Part shown: positions 52,623-62,505 of the stretch, piece by piece
Numbering within the stretch: position 1 is the stretch's first letter
How the letters are laid out: each line of letters begins with the position of its first letter
From: CAZNXJ01 sp964577115
Lineage (GTDB): Bacteria > Planctomycetota > Planctomycetia > Pirellulales > Pirellulaceae
Reading direction: 5' to 3'
Length of the DNA: 64,000 nt
NCBI GenBank assembly: GCA_964577115.1
Contig: CAZNXJ010000006.1
Coordinates: 176,693 to 240,692 of the forward strand
Notes under the pieces: model-generated
Databases searched by the model: none
What the model was told of the DNA's origin: nothing
Seen by the model: the letters and a program-made list of their open reading frames with translations, nothing else
Made by a program: the position numbers and the translations under genes

Positions 52623-52991
52623 TTAGACATGCACGCCTAAGCTTTCCAACGCCTCCTGCTCGCTGTCGTAGATCTCGAACACCGTACCCTCGAGGTTCAG
52701 AATCCGGTAGGCTTCGCGCACTGTATCGGTCATCGCGCAGAGCTTGAGCTGGCCGCCGGCGGGTACGAGTTTTTTCTTGGCGCGAAGGAGCCCGTTGATG
52801 ACGGCCGTCGAACAGTGAATAACGCCGGCGAAGCTGACGAGCACCTTGCGCGGCGAACGCTCGCCGAGTAGCTGTAGCAGCTCCTCCTCGAGTTCGCTGA
52901 TGGCGAGCGTGTCGAACAGTGTCGGGTCGAGAAGCCGCACGATCAGCACGTCGCCTCGATCGACTACGCGGAAGCGTGTGTACTCGCTCAT
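52623..52991 (-). CDS. STAS-domain anti-sigma-factor antagonist (122 aa)
   Basis: STAS proteins of the SpoIIAA type release sigma factors by binding anti-sigma kinases when a Ser is unphosphorylated. The domain is complete: VDRGDVLIVRLLDPTLFDT, then KVLVSFAGVIHCSTAVINGLLRAKKKLVPAGGQLKLCAMTDTVREAYRILNL. The Ser/Thr pair in HCSTAV is at the phosphorylation position. GAGAGG stands nine nt before ATG. No anti-sigma kinase gene is near; the partner must be elsewhere. The gene follows the pepT gene on the same strand after 210 nt. Confidence 0.9.
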   Translation of the reverse strand: MSEYTRFRVVDRGDVLIVRLLDPTLFDTLAISELEEELLQLLGERSPRKVLVSFAGVIHCSTAVINGLLRAKKKLVPAGGQLKLCAMTDTVREAYRILNLEGTVFEIYDSEQEALESLGVHV

Positions 52992-53201
52992 GCGAATCCT
53001 CTCGTTAGGTCACCACGGCCATGTGCCCCGAGCGGGAGCCGGAAGCGTTGGTTGCCGTGAGTTTAGGCAGCGCGGGGTGGCTCGTGCAATGATCGGCCGA
53101 ATTTTGCGAAGCGCGGCGGGCGAATGTACGGCGAATGTACGTTGCCCGCCGGTGGCTTCGCTCGAAGTGCCGGGCCGACTCCGTGCCCCACGTCGTTTGA
53201 T

Positions 53202-54470
53202 CTACACGGCCGGCGCCGCGGTCTCGTCAGGACGCGCCCAGACCTGGATCAGCTCCAGCACCACCTCGAGCGCCTGCACCATTTCGTCGAGCGAGGCCCA
53301 TTCGAGCGGCGAGTGGAGATTGTGCTGCCCGCACGAGAGGTTTGGACAGGGCAGGCCTTTTTCGGTCAGTAGCGACCCATCGGTGCCGCCGCGGACGATG
53401 GTCAGCCGAGCGGTCCGGCCGAGTCGTTCGTGGGCCCGCTGTGCATAGCGCACCGCGCGGGGTTCACGGGCGAGCCCGTCGCCGAGATTGCGATACTGAG
53501 GCGTCACCGCGACGTCGATCGAAAGCCCCGGGAACAACCGCTCGACGTCCCGCGCAATATCGCGCAGCGACTCGGCCTGCACAGCCAGCTCGCGGGTGTC
53601 AAAAGCGCGGAGCAGCACTTTCAGCGTCACCTCCGCGACGCCCCCCGAAATGCTATAGGGGTGGAGAAAACCTTCACGTCCGGACGTGACTTCGGGAGCC
53701 AGCGTGTCGCGCGGTATCCTCGCCGCGAACTCTCCAGCCGCACGTACGGCGTTCACCATCCGACCCTTGGCGATCGACGGATGTATGTTGATGCCGCGCA
53801 GCGTGACCGTCGCCAGATCGGCGGAAAACGTTTCGACATCAATGTCCCCCGCGCCCGCGCCGTCCAGCGTATAACCGACGACGGCCCCCAGCTTGGTCAG
53901 GTCGACATGCTGCGTTCCGCGCCCGATCTCTTCGTCGCACGTGAACAGCAACCGTATCCGCCCGTGTTCGATCTCCGGATGCTCCATCAGGTGCTGAGCC
54001 AGCTCCATCATGATGGCGACGCCGGCCTTGTCATCGGCGCCGAGCAACGTTGTGCCATCGCTGGTGATGAGCGTATGGCCGTGCATCTTGTCGAGCTCTG
54101 GGTTTTCCGCAACTCGGATGATCTTTTCGGGATGGCCGGGCAGTGGAATGTCGCCGCCCGCATAGTTCTCGATCACCTGCGGCTGGACGTTCTTACCGGT
54201 TGTTTCGGGCGAGGTGTCCAGGTGCGCGTTGAAGGCGATGGTTGGCACTTCGTGCGGCACCGTGGCGGGGATCGTGGCATAGACGAGCCCGTACGGATCG
54301 TGCTCCACGTCCTCCAGCCCGCAGGCGGTCAGCTGCCGTGCCAGCAGGGCGCCCAGTTCGCGCTGACCTGGCGAGCTTGGGTATTCGTTGGTGGCATCGT
54401 TGGCAGTCGTATCGATGCGGACGTACTCGAGAAACCGCTCGAGCAGACGCTGTCGCTGGATCGCGGCCAT
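53202..54470 (-). CDS. pepT: Peptidase T (tripeptide aminopeptidase, 422 aa)
   Basis: PepT is an M20-family zinc enzyme removing the N-terminal residue of tripeptides in the cytoplasm. Metal and catalytic residues are visible: NAHLDTSP (H83, D85), GADDKAG (144-150), CDEEIG (about 180), the DG(A) block near 204 (LDGAGAGDID) and the C-terminal GQHNLHSPLEW histidine near 386. Length and order match PepT. The insertion domain (dimerisation) with IAKGRMVNAV is present. The start MAAIQRQRLLERFLEYVRIDTTAND is typical. It is divergent from a 3'-5' exonuclease gene. Confidence 0.95.
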   Translation of the reverse strand: MAAIQRQRLLERFLEYVRIDTTANDATNEYPSSPGQRELGALLARQLTACGLEDVEHDPYGLVYATIPATVPHEVPTIAFNAHLDTSPETTGKNVQPQVIENYAGGDIPLPGHPEKIIRVAENPELDKMHGHTLITSDGTTLLGADDKAGVAIMMELAQHLMEHPEIEHGRIRLLFTCDEEIGRGTQHVDLTKLGAVVGYTLDGAGAGDIDVETFSADLATVTLRGINIHPSIAKGRMVNAVRAAGEFAARIPRDTLAPEVTSGREGFLHPYSISGGVAEVTLKVLLRAFDTRELAVQAESLRDIARDVERLFPGLSIDVAVTPQYRNLGDGLAREPRAVRYAQRAHERLGRTARLTIVRGGTDGSLLTEKGLPCPNLSCGQHNLHSPLEWASLDEMVQALEVVLELIQVWARPDETAAPAV

Positions 54471-54680
54471 GGGGTAAATCCAAGTGTCAGGAAGCTGTCA
54501 GTCGGTCGCTTCGTGCTTCGCGGCCGCTTGGCTTTTTGCTAGGCTGAATGCGGGCCGCCGACGAGCGACCAGTTTCGCTCGCGACCCGATCGTAGCCCAT
54601 TCGGCCCGGGCTGGGGAGGGTCGCTTGCGGCGGGGCGGGCGGAATCGTCGGTTGTGCGGGGCGTCCTCGGAGTAAGAGCG

Positions 54681-55505
54681 GTGGAAAAGCAGCGCGTACG
54701 GTTCCTGGTGTTCGATGTCGAGAGCGTCACGGACGGGGCGCTCGTCTCGCGGCTGCGCTACCCGCAGGAAAATTTATCGCCCGAGGAAGCGATCGCGAGA
54801 TATCGCGAAGAGCTGATGGAGAAGCACGGCACGGACTTTGTACCGTATACCTTTCAGATCCCGGCGTCCGTGGTGATCGCTAAAGTGGCCGATAATTACC
54901 GGCTGATCGATGTCGTCACACTCGACGAACCCCACTACCGTCCACACCTGCTGACCTCCTATTTCTGGCGCGGCTGGGAGGCCTACAAGCGTCCGACGTG
55001 GGTCAGCTTCAACGGCCGCACGTTCGACATGCCGCTGCTCGAGCTGGCCGCCTTCCGCTATGGCATCAGCCTCGGTGCGTGGTTCGATGTCTCCGGCAAG
55101 AGTTTTGAAAATCCTCGCTATCGCTACAACTGCGATGCGCATCTCGATCTGCACGATCTGCTGACCAACTTCGGAGCGACTCGGTTTAGCGGCGGCCTAA
55201 ACCTGATCGCCAACCTGCTCGGCAAGCCCGGCAAGATGGACATCCAAGGGCACATGGTGCAGGACCTCTATAACGCCGGTCGGCTCCAGGAAATCAACGA
55301 CTACTGCCGCTGCGACGTCTTGGACACCTATTTCGTGTTTCTGCGCGCGAGCGTTTTGCTCGGACGCCTGTCGCTCGATGAAGAGCAGGTCATTGTCGGC
55401 GAGACGCAGCAGTGGCTCGAACGACAGGCCGAGTCCCATGCCGTCTATCGCCAGTACCTCGACCGCTGGGGCAACTGGCCGAATCCCTGGATCGACGCGG
55501 AGTAA
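54681..55505 (+). CDS. 3'-5' exonuclease, DnaQ-like (PF10108-type, 274 aa)
   Basis: Exonuclease residues follow the DEDD arrangement: FDVES (D12, E14), then SFNGRTFDMPLL with the second Asp near 118, and a NDYCRCDVLDTYFVFLR block carrying the final Asp near 212. The family (predicted PolB-like exonuclease) is often found in planctomycetes and proteobacteria. GTG is preferred because GGAG lies eight nt upstream and it begins just before the conserved strand; a GTG nine codons upstream is possible. It is convergent with the methyltransferase gene. Role in repair is likely, not shown. Confidence 0.85.
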   Translation: MEKQRVRFLVFDVESVTDGALVSRLRYPQENLSPEEAIARYREELMEKHGTDFVPYTFQIPASVVIAKVADNYRLIDVVTLDEPHYRPHLLTSYFWRGWEAYKRPTWVSFNGRTFDMPLLELAAFRYGISLGAWFDVSGKSFENPRYRYNCDAHLDLHDLLTNFGATRFSGGLNLIANLLGKPGKMDIQGHMVQDLYNAGRLQEINDYCRCDVLDTYFVFLRASVLLGRLSLDEEQVIVGETQQWLERQAESHAVYRQYLDRWGNWPNPWIDAE

Positions 55506-55549
55506 AGAGTAGGCGCCGGAACTTGCCTCCGTCGCGACTCGGCGACATC

Positions 55550-57253
55550 CTACTCGGTTCGCGGTGACGGCGCCCTTGCATGTGCCTCGGCAATCTCTGC
55601 GGCTTGGAGAACGAGTTCATCGAGCCGCTTCTCGACGTCTGCGTTGCAGCGTGAGTCGCGCAGGTGGTGATCGAGGGCGTCAAGATGCTCGGCCAGCGCG
55701 CCAAGCAGTTCTGGCGGTGCATGGCGCACGTCGGGGACTTCGAGCTCGAGCAGGTCACGCGGCTCGAATTTCCGCAGCCCGCCGCCATAGACGCGCTGTT
55801 GCTGGCGAGCTCGCTGCTGCACGATCGAGCTGTTTAGTACCGCGGCCAGGGCCTTCGCAAATTGTGGCCGCGCATCGTGCGGATAGATGCCGTGAAATGT
55901 CGTGAGGTGATAAACACCGGCCTCGTTCAGAAGGAAACGCAGGCCTCGCCGGCCGAACACGGCCGCCCAGATCGGTGCCGGCTGCCGCTGCTCCATCCGG
56001 TACCACGGGCGCCGAGCGGCCAACAGATAGCGTTGCGGCAACCCCTCCCGCTCGCCCCGCGCCAGGTACGCGCGCTCAGCGGCCGTCGGCGTCCCCTCAA
56101 TGTCAACGAGCCATGTGCGGCGATCGCGCCGAACGAGCTGTTCGAAATCGGCCGCTGTGAAGACGAGTCCTTCCGCGTCGGATGCTCGGCCGACGCATGC
56201 CTTGCGCGACCGAGGGGCAATGCCCGCGGCATCCCATTCGGTTTGCGAAAGATGAAAGAAATGATTCGCGCCGGTTGCGATGCCTCGCCGAGTTGCCGCG
56301 AGCTGCCCGAGCGGTACGAAGCCGCCGTAATCGTGGTGGGCGCCGTGTTCGACGAGCGGCGTCCATTTCGCGTCCGCGGGAAGTTGTCTGGCCGTGAGCG
56401 ACTGCGTGAAATGCGTTGGGCCACGAGCAACCGATTGGTTTAGCAACTCGTCGAGCGATCCGAGCAATTCGGGCGAGCGAACCCAAATGGTCGTGAGTGA
56501 ATCGCGCCGCGTCGCGCCGTGAGGCTTCTCGATTAGCAGGATGCACGCGGTCGTGAGCGCATCGGGGAAGACGTCTTCCTGGAAGCAGATCAGGTAATGA
56601 ACCAGGCCGCGCGCGAGCAGATATTCTTTCAGCGGTTGACCAAAGTTCGCGTTGAGCCATTCGCTCGGCAGAATCACCGCCGCTCGGCCGCCGGGCCGCA
56701 GCCGCCGGCTCATCTCGAGGAGAAACAGGCCATAGGCGTTGGTCAGTCGTGTCAGTCGCACCTGGTTGCGGCTTCCGATCTCCTTGAATATATCGAAGGA
56801 GTAATGCAGATCGTGGTGTCGCAGATAGGGGGGATTGGCGACGACCGCATCGAACGTTTCGGTGCTCGGCCACGTCAGGAAGTCGTGCGTAACGAGCTCG
56901 ATGCGCGGGTCGCTCGGCACACTGGCTCGAAAAGCCGCGGCAGCGACCGGATCGAGCTCGACGGCCACCTTTCGGCATTCCGGCCATTGCCGGTGCAGCT
57001 CGCGAACGAGCACGCCGGTACCGGCGGCGGGATCCAACGCGTTGTGGGGACGCACGCGAGCTACCCAGTCGCAGAGGAGACGAGCGACCGCTGGGGGTGT
57101 GAAGAACTGACCGAAGTGGCGGCGGTGTTCCAGCGGCACCTCGTCGGCATAGGCCCGCTCAGGGTCATCGCCCGCGATGAAACCTCGCAGCGCCTTGGCT
57201 CGGAGTTGCCGAGCATGCTCGCGTCGCTGCTGTTTCGTCCCGGGCCGTCCCAT
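55550..57253 (-). CDS. Adenine-specific N6 DNA methyltransferase, gamma-type, no companion nuclease seen (567 aa)
   Basis: Motifs lie in the gamma-class order: motif X FTPP (51-54), motif I DPAAGTG (74-80), and motif IV NPPY (140-143) in VVANPPYLR. The remaining part (about 300-567) has the variable target-recognition style with ILPSEWLNANFG around 197. The closest known shape is M.TaqI-like and Type IIG-related, but no nuclease domain (PD-ExK) is visible in the protein or next to it. Neighbours are an exonuclease and a flavin monooxygenase. It may be an orphan regulator methylase or the methyltransferase remnant of a lost system. Start ATG on the minus strand. Confidence 0.85.
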   Translation of the reverse strand: MGRPGTKQQRREHARQLRAKALRGFIAGDDPERAYADEVPLEHRRHFGQFFTPPAVARLLCDWVARVRPHNALDPAAGTGVLVRELHRQWPECRKVAVELDPVAAAAFRASVPSDPRIELVTHDFLTWPSTETFDAVVANPPYLRHHDLHYSFDIFKEIGSRNQVRLTRLTNAYGLFLLEMSRRLRPGGRAAVILPSEWLNANFGQPLKEYLLARGLVHYLICFQEDVFPDALTTACILLIEKPHGATRRDSLTTIWVRSPELLGSLDELLNQSVARGPTHFTQSLTARQLPADAKWTPLVEHGAHHDYGGFVPLGQLAATRRGIATGANHFFHLSQTEWDAAGIAPRSRKACVGRASDAEGLVFTAADFEQLVRRDRRTWLVDIEGTPTAAERAYLARGEREGLPQRYLLAARRPWYRMEQRQPAPIWAAVFGRRGLRFLLNEAGVYHLTTFHGIYPHDARPQFAKALAAVLNSSIVQQRARQQQRVYGGGLRKFEPRDLLELEVPDVRHAPPELLGALAEHLDALDHHLRDSRCNADVEKRLDELVLQAAEIAEAHARAPSPRTE

Positions 57254-57360
57254 GGCAATGAGTCCTTTGGTTTTTCGCGTGATCGTTCGCGGCGGTTGGG
57301 CTCATTCTAACGACGCGCGCCGTGTAGCGTGATGCGGCTCGGCCCATCCTCGAGTACGCG

Positions 57361-57366
57361 TATAAT
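57361..57366 (+). promoter_or_regulatory. Possible -10 element for the flavin monooxygenase gene
   Basis: A perfect TATAAT stands 58 nt before the GTG start, but no good -35 is found at 16-18 bp upstream (TCGGCC at best). Confidence 0.3.
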
Positions 57367-57423
57367 CTTTACCGCCGTCCGGGCGTCGGGCGCGGCGAAG
57401 CAGGAGTTCGTGAGGAGTTTTGA

Positions 57424-58776
57424 GTGCACGCAGAGAAATTCTGCATCATCGGCGGGGGACCCTCGGGCCTGACGGTCGCGAAAAACTTTCTCCAGCAGGG
57501 CATCCCCTTCGATCTGTTCGAGCGGGAGGACGACGTCGGCGGCAACTGGTATTTCGGCAAGCCATCGAGCAGCGTGTATGCGTCGACGCATCTGATTTCG
57601 TCCAAGCGGCTCACCGAATTCACCGACTATCCCATGCCGGAACATTTTCCGGCCTATCCGAGCCATCGGCAGGTGCTGGAGTATCTGCGCAGCTACGCGC
57701 GGCGCTTTGGCCTCTATGACCATATTCACTTCCACACGACCGTGCGCCGCGTGGAGCGAACCGGTGAGGGTTGGCATGTTGAGTTCGAGGGCGGCCGCCC
57801 CGCGGCACATTACGCCGGATTGGTCATTGCCAATGGCCACCATTGGGATCCGCTCTGGCCGCAGTGGGAAGGGCAGTTCACCGGCGAGCTGATGCATGCG
57901 CACGACTATAAGACCCCAGAACAGCTACGTGGCCGCCGAGTGCTCGTTGTTGGTGCGGGCAACTCGGGGTGTGATATCGCCGTCGAGGCGGCTCAGCACG
58001 GCGCGGCGGCGCTGCTGAGCATGCGGCGCGGCTATCACTTCCTGCCCAAGTTTCTGTTCGGCAAACCTATCGATGAATGTGGCGATCGGCTCCACCGCTG
58101 GCGCTTGCCGCTGGCGATGCGTCGAGCGGTTGCGCAGGCAGCCGTGGCGATCGCCGTCGGTTCGCCGCGCCGCTACGGGTTACCGCTGCCGGATCACAAA
58201 CTGTTTGAATCCCATCCGATCATTAACTCCCAGGTACTGTACTACGCCGGGCATGGCGCATTGCAGGTCGTGCCCGACGTGCAGCGCCTCGAGGGGCCCA
58301 AGGTTTGCTTTCAAAACGGCCGCGAAGAAGTCGTGGACCTGATCATCGCGGCAACCGGCTACAAGGTTTCGTTTCCGTTCCTCGACGCGAGTCTGTTACT
58401 TCATCCCGATGGGCGACCGCGGCTCGCGCTGAACGCCTATCATCCGGAGTGGGACGATCTGTTCGTGGCCGGGCTTATTCAGCCCAACAGCGGACTCTGG
58501 GGTCTGGCCGACTTACAAGCCCAAGTGTACGCCGCGTTCCTGGTGGCGAAGCGCCGTGGTGCGCCGGCGGCGGATTGGTTCCGCGAGTGGAAACGCCACG
58601 AGCACCGAGTTGTTACGGGAGGCGTCGAGTTCCTCGACTCGCCACGTCACCGGCTCGAGGTGGACTACTATCCCTACCGCCAGAAGCTCAAGAAATTGCT
58701 CCGCGAGTTAACTCACCGCGGCGTGCAGCTTCAGCCGGTTACGGCGGACCACGCTGGCCACTCGATCGAACAGTAA
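57424..58776 (+). CDS. Flavin-containing monooxygenase-like oxidoreductase (450 aa)
   Basis: The first Rossmann motif GGGPSG (10-15) binds FAD and the second GAGNSG (177-182) binds NADPH. Between them, FTGELMHAHDY (152-162) is the FMO fingerprint F-x-G-x-x-x-H-x-x-x-Y/F. ATGYK near 312 completes the set. FMOs oxidise nitrogen or sulfur compounds or act as Baeyer-Villiger enzymes; the substrate is not known. GTG start has GAGGAG upstream. It is alone on its strand and convergent with the AsmA-like gene, whose stop lies 34 nt past its own. Confidence 0.92.
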   Translation: MHAEKFCIIGGGPSGLTVAKNFLQQGIPFDLFEREDDVGGNWYFGKPSSSVYASTHLISSKRLTEFTDYPMPEHFPAYPSHRQVLEYLRSYARRFGLYDHIHFHTTVRRVERTGEGWHVEFEGGRPAAHYAGLVIANGHHWDPLWPQWEGQFTGELMHAHDYKTPEQLRGRRVLVVGAGNSGCDIAVEAAQHGAAALLSMRRGYHFLPKFLFGKPIDECGDRLHRWRLPLAMRRAVAQAAVAIAVGSPRRYGLPLPDHKLFESHPIINSQVLYYAGHGALQVVPDVQRLEGPKVCFQNGREEVVDLIIAATGYKVSFPFLDASLLLHPDGRPRLALNAYHPEWDDLFVAGLIQPNSGLWGLADLQAQVYAAFLVAKRRGAPAADWFREWKRHEHRVVTGGVEFLDSPRHRLEVDYYPYRQKLKKLLRELTHRGVQLQPVTADHAGHSIEQ

Positions 58777-58810
58777 AGTGTGCCGGCGACGCGCTGCGCG
58801 GCGTCTTCGA

Positions 58811-61800
58811 TTATTGGCCATCCGAATCATTGCGCCGGAGCTGCCGCTCGATCAGCCCGCGCAGCAAGCCGCCCGCCGCGTTCTCGACGGCGTCGCGTCC
58901 CAGCTCGCGGAAAACGCGATCGTCAAGCTGCGGTTGATCAAGCGTGCCGCTAATCGGCACGGAGACCGTCGTACCGGCTAGGCCGCTGAGGAGCCGGTTG
59001 TTCCGGACCCAATCTTCGTGAATCGGAATGCGCATGGTTAGCGATATGCGCCGATCGAGTGCCACCCAGCCTTCGCTCGTAATTTCCAGGTCACCTACGC
59101 GCATCCGCAGGTCACGATGGGTAACGCGGCCGTTGTCCAGCTCGAACGGAATCTGCTGAGCGGGCAGTTCCAGCCATTGTTGACCGCGTGAGATGGGCAG
59201 CCGGCGGTTGGCCAGTGCGGCGAGCCGTTCGGCGACGGTCAGAATCGATTGGCTGAGTGGCCCGGGCCCGACGCGTGCTTGCTCGATGACCAGCGCCCCG
59301 CCGATGTCGGCTTGCTGGGGAACGCCAAGCGGCATGGAGAGGCGATCGAGCGTTACGCTGAATTCGCCATCCGCTGTCGTGGCATTGGCGATCGTCGGGG
59401 CGACGTATTGCAGCCACGAGCGGGTCATGTCGGGCGAGAGTTGTACGTTCTGGAGCAGCGTGCCCGGTGGGTGGACGAGTCGCGCGGGCGACTGCGTCAG
59501 ATCGACCCACGGCGCCGTCACGAGCCGGCCGCCACTGACCTCGAAGTCCAGCGGGACAAACTGCAAGCGCGCCTGGTCCAGCTCGGCGCGCACTTCGGCC
59601 GTCCCGACGACGATGCCGAGGATGTTCGCGGATTGCCAGCCGAGCGACGCGCGGCCGGTGAGCTCGGGCGGCACGAGTGATAGTGACGCGGTTTCGCTCG
59701 TCGCTACCGTCGTTGGCGGATGGCGTAAGGGGCCTTTGAGCGCGAACGGCTGCTCGCGTGTGCCGGCAAGCGTCAGGTTTTCAAATGCCAGGTTGCGCAG
59801 CTTCGGTGTGAGCACGGCGAGGTCGTAGCGGACGGAACCTTCGAGGTCCACCTGCATGCGTCCCCACAGGTCTTCCAGTTCACCTTGTGTAGTGAACTGC
59901 ATCCCTTCTCCCGCGGCCGTCCAGCCGGTCAGGACGAGTTTGCCGTTGCTGGAGTCCCAGCGGCTGCGGCCTGCCAGAGAAAATTTGGGTTCGTTCCAAA
60001 GTGGTATCCAGCCGCCGGGGGCCGACACCGGTTGCGTCGTCGCACCGGCGGTTTGCCGGTGGGCGAGCAGTTGGAAGTGCGTGATGTCGATTTGCGTATC
60101 GAGCTGCGTCTGGCCGCCGCCCACCTGGAGATCGGAGTGCCCGACCAGCTCGCCCCGCACCTGGTGCGTTACGGGTTGAGGACGTTTGAGCCATTTTGCG
60201 AACCGCTCGAGATCGCTCGTGTAGGTCAGGCTGCCCACGATCTGCTGCTCACGGCCCCCGGCGTCGATGTCGAGCTTTTGGCTGCCGATCGCCAGCGCGC
60301 TGGTCTGTACTTTCAGCTCGCGCGTTGTCCAGCGCTTGTTCGTGCGTGACCACGTTCCCGCCGCGCTAATCACGGCCCGCGGTTCGTCGATGCGAATGCC
60401 CTCGCGGTCAACGAGCAGCTCTTCGATGTCCGCAACAAGCGAGTGCAGCTCGATCGTTGGCTCTGCTACCGTTAGCCGGCCGTTGACCTCGAGTATGCCG
60501 GCGACGTCGCCGAGCTGAAGGTCGATGATTGGCACGAGCCGGGGCAGCCATTTTTCCAGCTTGCTGCTCACTGCGAGCGTGAAGTTCCAGGGCGCTTCGA
60601 GCGGCGGAGCGCGGACGGGTTCGTCGAGTACAAGCGTCATGCGTTCGGCGGGCGCCACCAATTCGAGTTGCGCCTGCTCGAGCGACGTCCACTGCCCATG
60701 CTCGGCTAGTTCCCCTGCGATGTTCAGGCTCACGCTCAATTGGGGCTCGCTCCACGTAGGCCGGTCGGGCAGGGAAACCACGAGGCTGTCGAGTGCGAGC
60801 CGCGACTCGAGGTTCATGCGGTTGTTGTCGCGCTGCCATTTGGTGCGTCCGTCGAGTGTTCCTTGGATTTCAATTCCGCGCAAATCGACGAACTGAGCCA
60901 ATCGTTCGGCGAAGCGATCCAGGTTGGCTTCGGCGGTGATCGATCCTTCGTTTGGCGATCCTTCAAGCGACGCGACGAGGAATTCCGAACGGCATTCGAC
61001 GTGATCGAACACGATGCGGCTGCCCGTCCAGCGCAGCGCGACTTCGGCTTGGATCGGATCGGTCCAGGTGAACGGCTGTCCGGCACGCTCCCCGCGCACG
61101 TCAGACGTCGACAGCGTGGCCGTCCACTCGGACTGACCTGCCTGCGGCTCGCTGTGGAGCTCCAGCTTCACACTGCCCGCGGAAAGCGACACGTCATCGC
61201 GCAGGCGGAGTAGATGTGGCGCGGCGTTGGCAAGCGCTGCCAATTGAACGTCCGCATCGATTTGTACCTTGCTAACCGCGAGCAACTGCTGACTGGTCTT
61301 CAGCAGGCCGCTGTCTTGATCGAGAGGCAGTTCGGCCTTCGCGTGCAGCGAGCCGACGTCGGAGGTAATGGCGAGCCGGTTCAGGTCGAGCCGCGCTTCA
61401 TTCCATTCGGCATCGCCGGCGATCTGGAGATTGGCGAGTTCAAGGATGCGAGCTTCGGACGATAGCCGGACGACGCGCGGCTGCTCGATGCGGCTTTCGA
61501 GCGACTCGAGCCGGCCGCGATGTTGCTCGGGTTCCCACGTGGCATGTGCCGTACCAGAGAGCCGGCCGCTGACGCGCGTGTCGCTCGCGAAGCGCGCGAG
61601 AATCGGGTTGATGCTGCTGAGCGGGAGGCGATCGGCCTCCCAGTACACATCGAACGACTCATGAGCATGTTCGCTCGATGCCTCCGCGTACTCGCTTGCG
61701 ACGCTGGACGCCGTTTGGAATTTGAGCGAACCCGACTCGTCGCCAGCCGTCACGTGTACGGTTCCGTCGAGCGACACGTGTAGATGGTCGGCGCGGAGCA

Positions 61801-62356
61801 GATTGCCGCTCAAGGTTTCAATGGTCCACCGAGCCGACTCGTTCGATGGCCCATGGCGCACCAACACTTCACCGCCATCCAAATGCCAGGCGACTTCGAG
61901 CGGTTCGTCGCTGGGCGGTTCGGCGAGTAGTGGTTCGAGGAACGTTTCAATGTTGCTGCCTCCATCCCAGACGACGATATCGAGCTGCGGCTGGTGGAGG
62001 GTAATGGTGCCCAGCTTACGGCGCTCGAGAATTAACCCGAGCAGCGATTTTTGGATGGTCAGCTGCTGCGCCTCGAACAGTGGTTCGCCTTCCGCATCAA
62101 AGGCAACTGGCTTGTACAGTTCGACGGGCTGGAACCAGCCAAGCGACACCGAGTCGGCGGCCAGTCGGCCGTTGACGCGCTGCGAGACGACGGCGAGGAT
62201 CCGTTCGGAAAAGAACCACGCGGCGAGATTCGGTACGAAGAGGACGAGGCTGGCGGCCGCGAGCACCAGCGCGACGAGGGCGACGCGTCGTTTGCGCCGC
62301 GGCCGGCGGCGCGATCGCCGGCGCTTGGATCCGCGGGCGGGTTGAAATTCGCTCAT
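58811..62356 (-). CDS. AsmA/TamB-like giant envelope protein (1181 aa)
   Basis: A short Arg-rich cytoplasmic tail is followed by one membrane helix (about 26-48: ALVALVLAAASLVLFVPNLAAWFF), then a long periplasmic region of alternating short beta-strands (for example RVNGRLAADSVSLGWFQPVELYKPVAFDAEGEPL at the start, and later LHSLVADIEELLVDREGIRI). The strand repeats and C-terminal beta-block, with LRMRVGDLEITSEGWVALDRRISLTMRIPI, fit AsmA-like lipid transfer or assembly proteins that bridge the inner and outer membranes. The start ATG has GGAG upstream on the minus strand. The 9-bp tandem array lies about 150 nt upstream. It is the largest gene product of the window. Confidence 0.8.
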   Translation of the reverse strand: MSEFQPARGSKRRRSRRRPRRKRRVALVALVLAAASLVLFVPNLAAWFFSERILAVVSQRVNGRLAADSVSLGWFQPVELYKPVAFDAEGEPLFEAQQLTIQKSLLGLILERRKLGTITLHQPQLDIVVWDGGSNIETFLEPLLAEPPSDEPLEVAWHLDGGEVLVRHGPSNESARWTIETLSGNLLRADHLHVSLDGTVHVTAGDESGSLKFQTASSVASEYAEASSEHAHESFDVYWEADRLPLSSINPILARFASDTRVSGRLSGTAHATWEPEQHRGRLESLESRIEQPRVVRLSSEARILELANLQIAGDAEWNEARLDLNRLAITSDVGSLHAKAELPLDQDSGLLKTSQQLLAVSKVQIDADVQLAALANAAPHLLRLRDDVSLSAGSVKLELHSEPQAGQSEWTATLSTSDVRGERAGQPFTWTDPIQAEVALRWTGSRIVFDHVECRSEFLVASLEGSPNEGSITAEANLDRFAERLAQFVDLRGIEIQGTLDGRTKWQRDNNRMNLESRLALDSLVVSLPDRPTWSEPQLSVSLNIAGELAEHGQWTSLEQAQLELVAPAERMTLVLDEPVRAPPLEAPWNFTLAVSSKLEKWLPRLVPIIDLQLGDVAGILEVNGRLTVAEPTIELHSLVADIEELLVDREGIRIDEPRAVISAAGTWSRTNKRWTTRELKVQTSALAIGSQKLDIDAGGREQQIVGSLTYTSDLERFAKWLKRPQPVTHQVRGELVGHSDLQVGGGQTQLDTQIDITHFQLLAHRQTAGATTQPVSAPGGWIPLWNEPKFSLAGRSRWDSSNGKLVLTGWTAAGEGMQFTTQGELEDLWGRMQVDLEGSVRYDLAVLTPKLRNLAFENLTLAGTREQPFALKGPLRHPPTTVATSETASLSLVPPELTGRASLGWQSANILGIVVGTAEVRAELDQARLQFVPLDFEVSGGRLVTAPWVDLTQSPARLVHPPGTLLQNVQLSPDMTRSWLQYVAPTIANATTADGEFSVTLDRLSMPLGVPQQADIGGALVIEQARVGPGPLSQSILTVAERLAALANRRLPISRGQQWLELPAQQIPFELDNGRVTHRDLRMRVGDLEITSEGWVALDRRISLTMRIPIHEDWVRNNRLLSGLAGTTVSVPISGTLDQPQLDDRVFRELGRDAVENAAGGLLRGLIERQLRRNDSDGQ

Positions 62357-62505
62357 TGCCGCTCCAAACACGTAATTACGGACCAATCGTCCGGTTTCTT
62401 GGACCCAGCCACTGCTCGGCGCGATTCTACGCACTAAGCCGGCACGGGCCCAGGTAAACTGGGTAAGTTCGACGTTGGGCGGCGGCGATGAGGGAAGGCA
62501 GGGAA

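Noticed and set aside
55550..57253. Complete restriction-modification system
   Set aside because: Only the methyltransferase is recognisable; neither neighbour resembles a restriction nuclease.
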